Assembly (NCBI RefSeq): GCF_026213295.1
Contig: NC_079412.1
Location: 18,447,647 to 18,511,646, forward strand
Length of the DNA stretch: 64,000 nucleotides
Direction: 5' to 3'
Source of the DNA: Gadus chalcogrammus
Taxonomy: Eukaryota > Chordata > Actinopteri > Gadiformes > Gadidae
Each line of letters opens with the position of its first letter. Positions within the stretch are counted from its first letter, which is position 1. The position numbers and the translations under genes were made by a program. Positions 59,138-64,000 of the stretch are shown piece after piece. Below the pieces are notes generated by a model that had not been told where the DNA came from, did not search any database, and saw only the letters and a program-made list of their open reading frames with translations.

Positions 59138-62100
59138 CTGCAACAAACAGACACCCTGGTTAGTTCCGAAACCAACCAACACATGTAAATAGGCAGATGG
59201 GAAGCAATGGGGAGGCTGACCTCCTGCAACCTGTCTAATCCAATTCATTTAACAACCCGCAGGCTATTAGGTCAATCTGCAGTGTGTTAGTGTCATTGTT
59301 GACACTGCAAAGAAACGGGGCAGAGTTAATAGAGTCACAATTCTCCCTCAATTCAAACGTTGGAGAAGGTCTTTTCAGATACGCCCGGGAACCATTACCA
59401 GACGTTTTTGTTCAAATATTTAACAAAAAGGCAGAAATACTAAATCAAAGCAGGAAGATGTTTAATACATATAGCAAGATATCTTATAAAAGTAGCATGT
59501 ATGATGAATCTCAGAATGCGTACGTGATTTGCCACCCTTTATGCATGCCATAGATTACATTCAATATGTTTGTGTGTGACAGATCATCTTTGGTGCGGGC
59601 TCACACATCACAATCTTCTGGCCGCTCGTGGCCTGTGTAAATGAAGCTTGTCATGTGAGGAGTGTGGAGGATGAGTGCTAATGAATGCTAATGAATGCTA
59701 ATGAATGTCTCGGGCGGTCAGGCCTGCTCCTACCTCCGGCTGACACTGGCGAGCGTGATTTTCCAGACACACCGCAGACATCCTGGCTGCAGCCTCTCTG
59801 GGGCATTTTCCTTCACCAGCTGCAATGGAAAACAATGGAAACCTCACATTTGCTTCCCCTTTGAGAACTTTGAAAGTCTTCACTTTTGAATCTTTGACAA
59901 TTGTCATTTAGGATTCATGTAGGGATGTCCGATATTGGCTTTTTTGCCGATATCCGATATGCGATATTGTCCAATTCTAAATTTTCGATTCCGATATCAG
60001 CCGATACCGATGTCGATATTTGGGTTATTTTTCCTCAAACCTAATTTAGGTAACATTACATATCTCCTGTTGTGGAATTAACACAACATGCTTAATGTTA
60101 TTGTGATGCCCCACTGGATGCATTCTTGAATGCAACAAGGCTTTCCAAATGTTAACATTGTCTGTGCAAAATAAGAAAAATACTTCAACTTAATTTAAGG
60201 GAAAAGTGCCATGTTTATTTTTATTTTTTTAATGGTCTCAGACAACAGTTTGGATTACACTCTCCCTGAGATAATCTTGACAATGCCCACAACAAATAGG
60301 GCAAACTTGACTTCACAAATGATAAAACATTGTACCTGAACAACTATGTGCAGTATGTTTCTTTAACTAAAACTCAATAACCTTAATTGAATAAATGCAC
60401 AAATATGAGTCAATTACAATGTGCACTGTACTGCACAATTTTTAAAACATTTATTTGAGCTATAAAAAAAAAAAAAACGGTTTTAAGGCAAAAAAAATCC
60501 GATACCGATATTGACAGATATTACATTTTTACGCTAATATCGGGCCGATAATATCGGTGGGCCGATAATATCGGACATCTCTAGATTCATGTGATATATT
60601 ATAACTAGGGCTGTCAATTTAACGTGTAAATTTCGATTAATTAATCACAGACAAAATAACGCGTTAAAAAATTTAACACAGATTAATCGCGCTTCTATAG
60701 TGCCCTTTGACCCGGTGCGTAATTTGCGTTGAAACAAAATAGAGGCAGACGAGAAGACGCTGCTCGGCCCCGTGAACGGAAAATTCAAGTTTGTACAACT
60801 CCCAGACGGAACTGTAGATAGCAACACCGTTATCTGCAATATCTGTAGTAAGGAATTTTCCTATCACCTGAGTTCATCAACCCTTAAATATCACCACAAC
60901 GCAAAACATTTGGTAGCAAGCTCGCAGGTACGAGCTGCCACAGCCCCTGAAGCTGGCGCTAGCAGACTGAGACTGTAAAGTCTATTATGTCTATTATTCA
61001 TTGAATCCCCCATCTGCCATAATTTACTTGAATTAAATTATTTTGAAATACCTTCTCGGAAAAATTTAAGCATGCGATTAATTTAGATTAATTAATCACA
61101 GAGCCTGAAATTAATTAGATGATTTTTTTTAATCGCTTGACAGCCCTAATTATAACATCATAACTTGGAACCAGTGTCTCCTGCTGAGCACCACTAACAA
61201 CACCACTAACAAGGGTCACCTTTGAGCCTTAAGAACCCGTCCTCCGTGCGCTCCAGCAGCACCTGGTCCAGGATGACCGTGGCGGGGACGGACTGGGGGG
61301 CGGTAGGGTAGATCCTGGGTCCGTCGTCCTGGAAACAAGGGCAATAGAGTACAACTATATCAGGAGGGTCTCATGTGCAATATTAAAATGAAACAAGTCA
61401 TTGTAAAGTCAAATTGATATTTACCCTTAGCCGACATTTGTACTGCACGTGTTTCTTAATAAACTAGTAGTTGGACTAAGGGATTCACTGATGACTCTTT
61501 CTTCCATGTGTGATAATATTTTACCGTGAAATAAAGGTCAGAATTGTTTTACTCCACAAATTTCGGCTGATCAATCAAGGATCAAATGTTTAACGATCGG
61601 TGTATCCCGAGTGCAACTACTAGTTTAGAATACCAGTCAAGTACTAGTAAATAGAGACAAACAGATAGCACAAGGTACAATCTCACTTCAGGGAAGTCCC
61701 ACTGACACATGCGCCTGGCCGAACCCCTGTGGACGGCCCCGGCCTCGCCACCCACCGTCAGTGTGACCGCCACGTTGCTCAGGTGCACCCTCATGGGCTG
61801 GCTCTCCCCGCCCAGCTCGTCCTCCAGGAAGGGCCCCAGGTTGGCCATGGTGGAGGCCAGCAGCCCCACCTGGCAGTCCTTCACGCCCACCTCCAGGCAG
61901 CCCGCCGCCTCGGTCAGGGTGGCCCGCAGGCACACCGCCGCACACTGCCGCTTGGACGGAGCCTCCGGTGGTTTAGGGGCTGACGGGGGGGGAGAGAGGG
62001 AGAGTGAGTGGGCGGGGTCTAGGGTGGAGGTAGGCTGATTTGGCACAAGTGAGGGTGCAATTCTTGGCCTGACAATCACTGCTTTGTATCCACAAACAGT

Positions 62101-63632
62101 GATTGTTTCGTTAGAATTTAATTGAATCTTAAACGACACTTCACTTACTACACTCACTGACATGGTTTGAAAAAAGTGTGGCTCCACTCTAACCACACAA
62201 ACTCAGACTCTGTAGAGCCGTGAGGTTACGTGAGGAAGCGTCTTTTCTAAAAAAGGGACGGTGTATTCACAGAAATCACAGAAATATGATGTTATATTGA
62301 GCACACAATGTCTACCATATGAAACCAATACCAAACCCAGACCCTACTTATGTAAAATCAATGTCACACGTGCATTTGGCCCCTTTAGTCACTGACAGTG
62401 TGTCAATGAAAAGGCCTTTACGTAGCCCAACATGGATGCCATCGTCAGTGTTTACCTTGTGTGAGACCGTAGAGCAGGTCGGACACCTTGATGTTGCCCA
62501 TCTGAACGGGGCTGAGGCTATGGACCTCCAGGGCAACAAGCTGGGCCTCTCCCTTCACCTCCACCGTCCCCGACACCCCACTCAGCACCAGCAACAGCAC
62601 AGACGCCTGCAACGACCAGCCGAGCACCGGCGTCAAGGACATAGCACTACAGGGTGTACCACTGGAGGCGTCTATCTGCTAATACCACAATTACCAAGAA
62701 GGTTTGTACATTAGTTACTTTAATCGATAAGTATAATGTGTTTGGATCTACTTAAATCGGCTGATATTCTCGCCTTACATTTTTTGCATCGTCAAGGAAA
62801 CATCTGATTGATATTAAGCCTGGATTTGTAGCACATTGATTCAGTATTGGGTGAATCAAGTGTACTGCTATTGAAAAACAATGCAACCCCTTGGATTGTT
62901 ATTGACCAATGAGAATCAAGTAATTGACAATGCTGTGGTATAACAATAAAATAATTAATCAAATCCCCAACCAAGCCCCATTATCCTGATTAGCATGGTT
63001 GTTAGGGTTAAACATATGCATGTGCCCCAGCCCCCACGCACCGTGTCTTCGCTCATGTCCTCAGTGCTCAGGGACAGGGAGCTGCTGAGGTCCGCCATGG
63101 ACCCCCCCTCCAGCCCCGGGGCAGGGCTGCCCCGGCTGCCCACCGGGATGCTGCTGGGACGCATGGCCTCCAGACCCGACTCTGGTCAATGAAGGGAAGG
63201 AGGGCGTGTCAACAATATAGGTGAACTCTTGATTCATTCATAAATAAAAACACAAAATTATAATTTTTTTCTTTTCACCAGCCAAAGAGGAAAGATCTCC
63301 AGACCAAACCATGGTTTGAACAAATATGCCAGAATTTTCTTTGAAATGTAAAATTGTCATAACTATCCGCCATTGGCTGGTTGCAATGTGGACGGTAAGG
63401 TGTGATCAATGAAAATAAACGCACCCGAGTCCATGAGGACCACAAAGTCCATGGTGTCGCTGGTCACCGAGAGGCGGTCGTCGGGCAGGCCGCTGTCCAG
63501 CATGGAGCTGTCCAGCATGGAGCTGTCCAGGGAGCTCTGGGAGGCAGAGTTCCTCATGGAGAGGAGGTGCAGGCTGCCCGCCGGCGAGGGAGAGGAAGAA
63601 TTCTCGGAATGTAGGGCCAGCTCCCTGCGCGC

Positions 63633-63696
<64 letters not shown>

Positions 63697-64000
63697 CTAA
63701 TGAAGAATGTGTGACCAAAAAAAAACTAACAACAAACATGGTGCACAGCAGGGGAGACGCTCGGCCACCAAAGTGTGACCCATCTATTTATCCATCCTCC
63801 ATCCAGCTACTCACTTTGCCTGCGGGGAGAACAGCTTGCTCATGCCCGAGCCGCGGCTCAGCATGCTGAAGGCGTCCTTGGTGATGGAGAAGGCCCCTTT
63901 GGTCAGGTCCAGAGAGGCACAGAGGGCGTCCTTGGTCGCGTCCTTGGTGACGCTGAGGGCGCTGGACAGCTCTCCCTCCAGGCTGAAGGAGGACGGCTCG
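59018..64000 (-). CDS. uhrf1bp1: UHRF1BP1 / BLTP3A, C-terminal eight exons (5' part outside window)
   Basis: Member of the VPS13-like bridge-like lipid transfer proteins, thought to move lipid between organelle membranes (known of the family). Joined exons 64000-63815, 63624-63425, 63181-63042, 62606-62456, 61979-61756, 61328-61220, 59819-59734 and 59137-59018 keep phase throughout and give 404 residues plus TAG at 59020-59018. The start has the amphipathic SALSVTKDATKD and LDLTKGAFSITKDAFSMLSR segment typical of the family. A Ser-rich linker with MLDSS repeats follows, then a folded region (MRVHLSNVAVTLT joined to DDGPRIYPTAPQSV) and a C-terminal helix ending LLLELKKYDPMFSL. UHRF1BP1L is the paralogue; synteny with TAF11 and ANKS1A decides for UHRF1BP1. 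Confidence 0.92.
59138..59733. other. UHRF1BP1 intron g-h
   Basis: 596 bp. The only structure seen is a 10-bp tandem repeat (ATGAATGCTA-like, about three and a half copies, 59675-59707) ending about 25 nt from the exon g donor. Confidence 0.6.
59734..59819 (-). CDS. uhrf1bp1: UHRF1BP1 exon g
   Basis: Acceptor TTTTCCATTGCAG|, donor CGGAG|GTAGGA. Encodes GEGKCPREAAARMSAVCLEN and HARQCQPE. Phase 1 to 0 is the only reading that connects exon f to exon h without a stop. Confidence 0.8.
59912..60591. mobile_element. hAT-type non-autonomous element 1 (664 bp) with 8-bp TSD
   Basis: Element 59920-60583 is flanked by identical 8-bp duplications GATTCATG (59912-59919 and 60584-60591), the hAT hallmark. 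The ends are imperfect inverted repeats (TAGGGATGTCCGATATT against the complement of AATATCGGACATCTCTA). The sub-terminal regions are full of CCGATA/TATCGG units. No coding capacity. Confidence 0.9.
60598..61156 (+). mobile_element. hAT-type element 2 (543 bp) with 8-bp TSD and BED-finger remnant
   Basis: Element 60606-61148 is flanked by identical ATTATAAC (60598-60605 and 61149-61156). It begins TAGGGCTGTCAA and ends TTGACAGCCCTA, an inverted repeat. It is an internally deleted hAT: only the transposase N-terminus remains, inside AT-rich sub-terminal repeats (GATTAATTAATCAC). Confidence 0.92.
60736..60978 (+). pseudogene. hAT transposase fragment with BED-type zinc finger
   Basis: A short frame in hAT element 2 reading KFKFVQLPDGTVDSNTVICN then ICSKEFSYHLSSSTLKYHH and NAKHL, the C-x2-C ... 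H-x4-H layout of a BED finger. A typical start would be ATG-GAG-GCA; here the codon is ATA (60739-60741) and a TGA lies just upstream. The frame stops at 60976-60978 with no catalytic domain. A relic, not a functional gene. Confidence 0.8.
61220..61328 (-). CDS. uhrf1bp1: UHRF1BP1 exon f
   Basis: Acceptor TTGTTTCCAG|, donor CAAAG|GTGACC. Encodes DDGPRIYPTAPQSVPATVIL and DQVLLERTEDGFLRLK. Phases 0 to 1. Confidence 0.9.
61329..61755. other. UHRF1BP1 intron e-f
   Basis: 427 bp, AT-rich, nothing recognised. Confidence 0.6.
61756..61979 (-). CDS. uhrf1bp1: UHRF1BP1 exon e
   Basis: Acceptor CCCCCGTCAG| after a CT/poly-C tract, donor CTGACG|GTGGGT. Encodes CAAVCLRATLTEAAGCLEVG, KDCQVGLLASTMANLGPFLE and MRVHLSNVAVTLT. 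Very GC-rich third positions. Reading through the donor would add an unrelated in-frame tail, so the splice is chosen by the join to DDGPRIYP. Confidence 0.9.
61980..62455. other. UHRF1BP1 intron d-e
   Basis: 476 bp with no repeat or additional exon recognised beyond the pyrimidine tract at the exon e acceptor. Confidence 0.6.
62456..62606 (-). CDS. uhrf1bp1: UHRF1BP1 exon d
   Basis: Acceptor GTCGTTGCAG|, donor ACAAG|GTAAAC. Encodes ASVLLLVLSGVSGTVEVKGE and QLVALEVHSLSPVQMG, beta-strand-like sequence of the C-terminal folded region. Phases 0 to 1. Confidence 0.87.
62607..63041. other. UHRF1BP1 intron c-d
   Basis: 435 bp, AT-rich, nothing recognised. Confidence 0.6.
63042..63181 (-). CDS. 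uhrf1bp1: UHRF1BP1 exon c
   Basis: Acceptor TTGACCAG|, donor GACACG|GTGCGT. Encodes SGLEAMRPSSIPVGSRGSPA then a Ser-rich stretch ending LSTEDMSEDT. Phases 1 to 0. Confidence 0.87.
63425..63624 (-). CDS. uhrf1bp1: UHRF1BP1 exon b (Ser-rich, tandem MLDSS)
   Basis: Acceptor GCGCGCAG| directly follows a (TG)n tract. It encodes ELALHSENSSSPSPAGSLHL, a tandem DSSMLDSSMLDS and ends DFVVLMDS. Donor TCGG|GTGCGT, phases 2 to 1. A 15-bp tandem duplication in 63495-63530 codes for the MLDSS repeat. Confidence 0.9.
63631..63692. repeat. (CA)n microsatellite abutting UHRF1BP1 exon b acceptor
   Basis: (TG)n in the transcript, then CGTGTGCGCGCAG and the exon. Confidence 0.95.
63815..64000 (-). CDS. uhrf1bp1: UHRF1BP1 exon a (partial at window edge)
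   Basis: Open to the right edge. Encodes EPSSFSLEGELSSALSVTKD, ATKDALCASLDLTKGAFSIT and KDAFSMLSRGSGMSKLFSPQ. Donor GCAAA|GTGAGT, ends in phase 2. Confidence 0.92.

Larger units (their letters stand above)
59820..61219. other. UHRF1BP1 intron f-g, mostly hAT elements
   Basis: 1.4 kb intron of which about 1.2 kb is two transposon insertions (59920-60583 and 60606-61148). Confidence 0.8.

Noticed and set aside
61709..62038. Plus-strand frames over UHRF1BP1 exon e
   Set aside because: Shadows of the GC-rich coding exon on the minus strand.

Overview
The window is vertebrate, almost certainly teleost fish, genomic DNA. It holds split genes with GT-AG introns, hAT-type DNA transposon remnants, a tRNA-derived SINE of teleost type and a very dense load of long dinucleotide microsatellites. 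I identify three protein-coding genes in the order ANKS1A (-), TAF11 (+), UHRF1BP1/BLTP3A (-). From established knowledge, the same neighbours in the same relative orientations lie on human chromosome 6p21.31, so this is a conserved syntenic block. The exceptional density of (CA)n, (GA)n and poly-G tracts resembles gadiform (cod-like) genomes, but the sequence does not prove the species.

Left and centre (1-51620, minus strand): the 5' part of ANKS1A. Thirteen coding exons keep reading phase throughout and encode 702 codons: the start Met, six ankyrin repeats, a Ser/Pro-rich linker and the beginning of the first SAM domain. The second SAM and the PTB domain must lie left of position 1. About 95% of this 51 kb is intron, filled with microsatellites, homopurine/homopyrimidine tracts, minisatellites and a few interspersed repeats.

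Promoter region (51621-53640): ANKS1A and TAF11 lie head to head. The gap has a GC-rich part beside ANKS1A with a 15-bp inverted repeat carrying CCAAT/ATTGG boxes and a YY1-like site. An ETS/GABP consensus lies near a probable non-coding first exon of TAF11.

TAF11 (53641-55158, plus strand): complete in five coding exons, 204 aa, a histone-fold subunit of TFIID. UHRF1BP1/BLTP3A (59018-64000, minus strand): the last eight coding exons (404 residues) of a bridge-like lipid-transfer protein, cut by the right edge. TAF11 and UHRF1BP1 converge tail to tail. The gap holds a 624-bp TA-flanked inverted-repeat element. An intron of UHRF1BP1 holds two nearly adjacent hAT elements, each with a perfect 8-bp target-site duplication; one keeps a BED-finger fragment.

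The most noteworthy signal is not a new gene. Microsatellites act as the sequence immediately upstream of splice acceptors: three acceptors in two genes directly follow 60-120-nt (TG)n tracts in the RNA sense, and two more follow long (CT/CCCT)n tracts. I saw no CRISPR array, operon, rRNA, functional tRNA gene or intact transposase, and no evidence for a novel multi-gene system.
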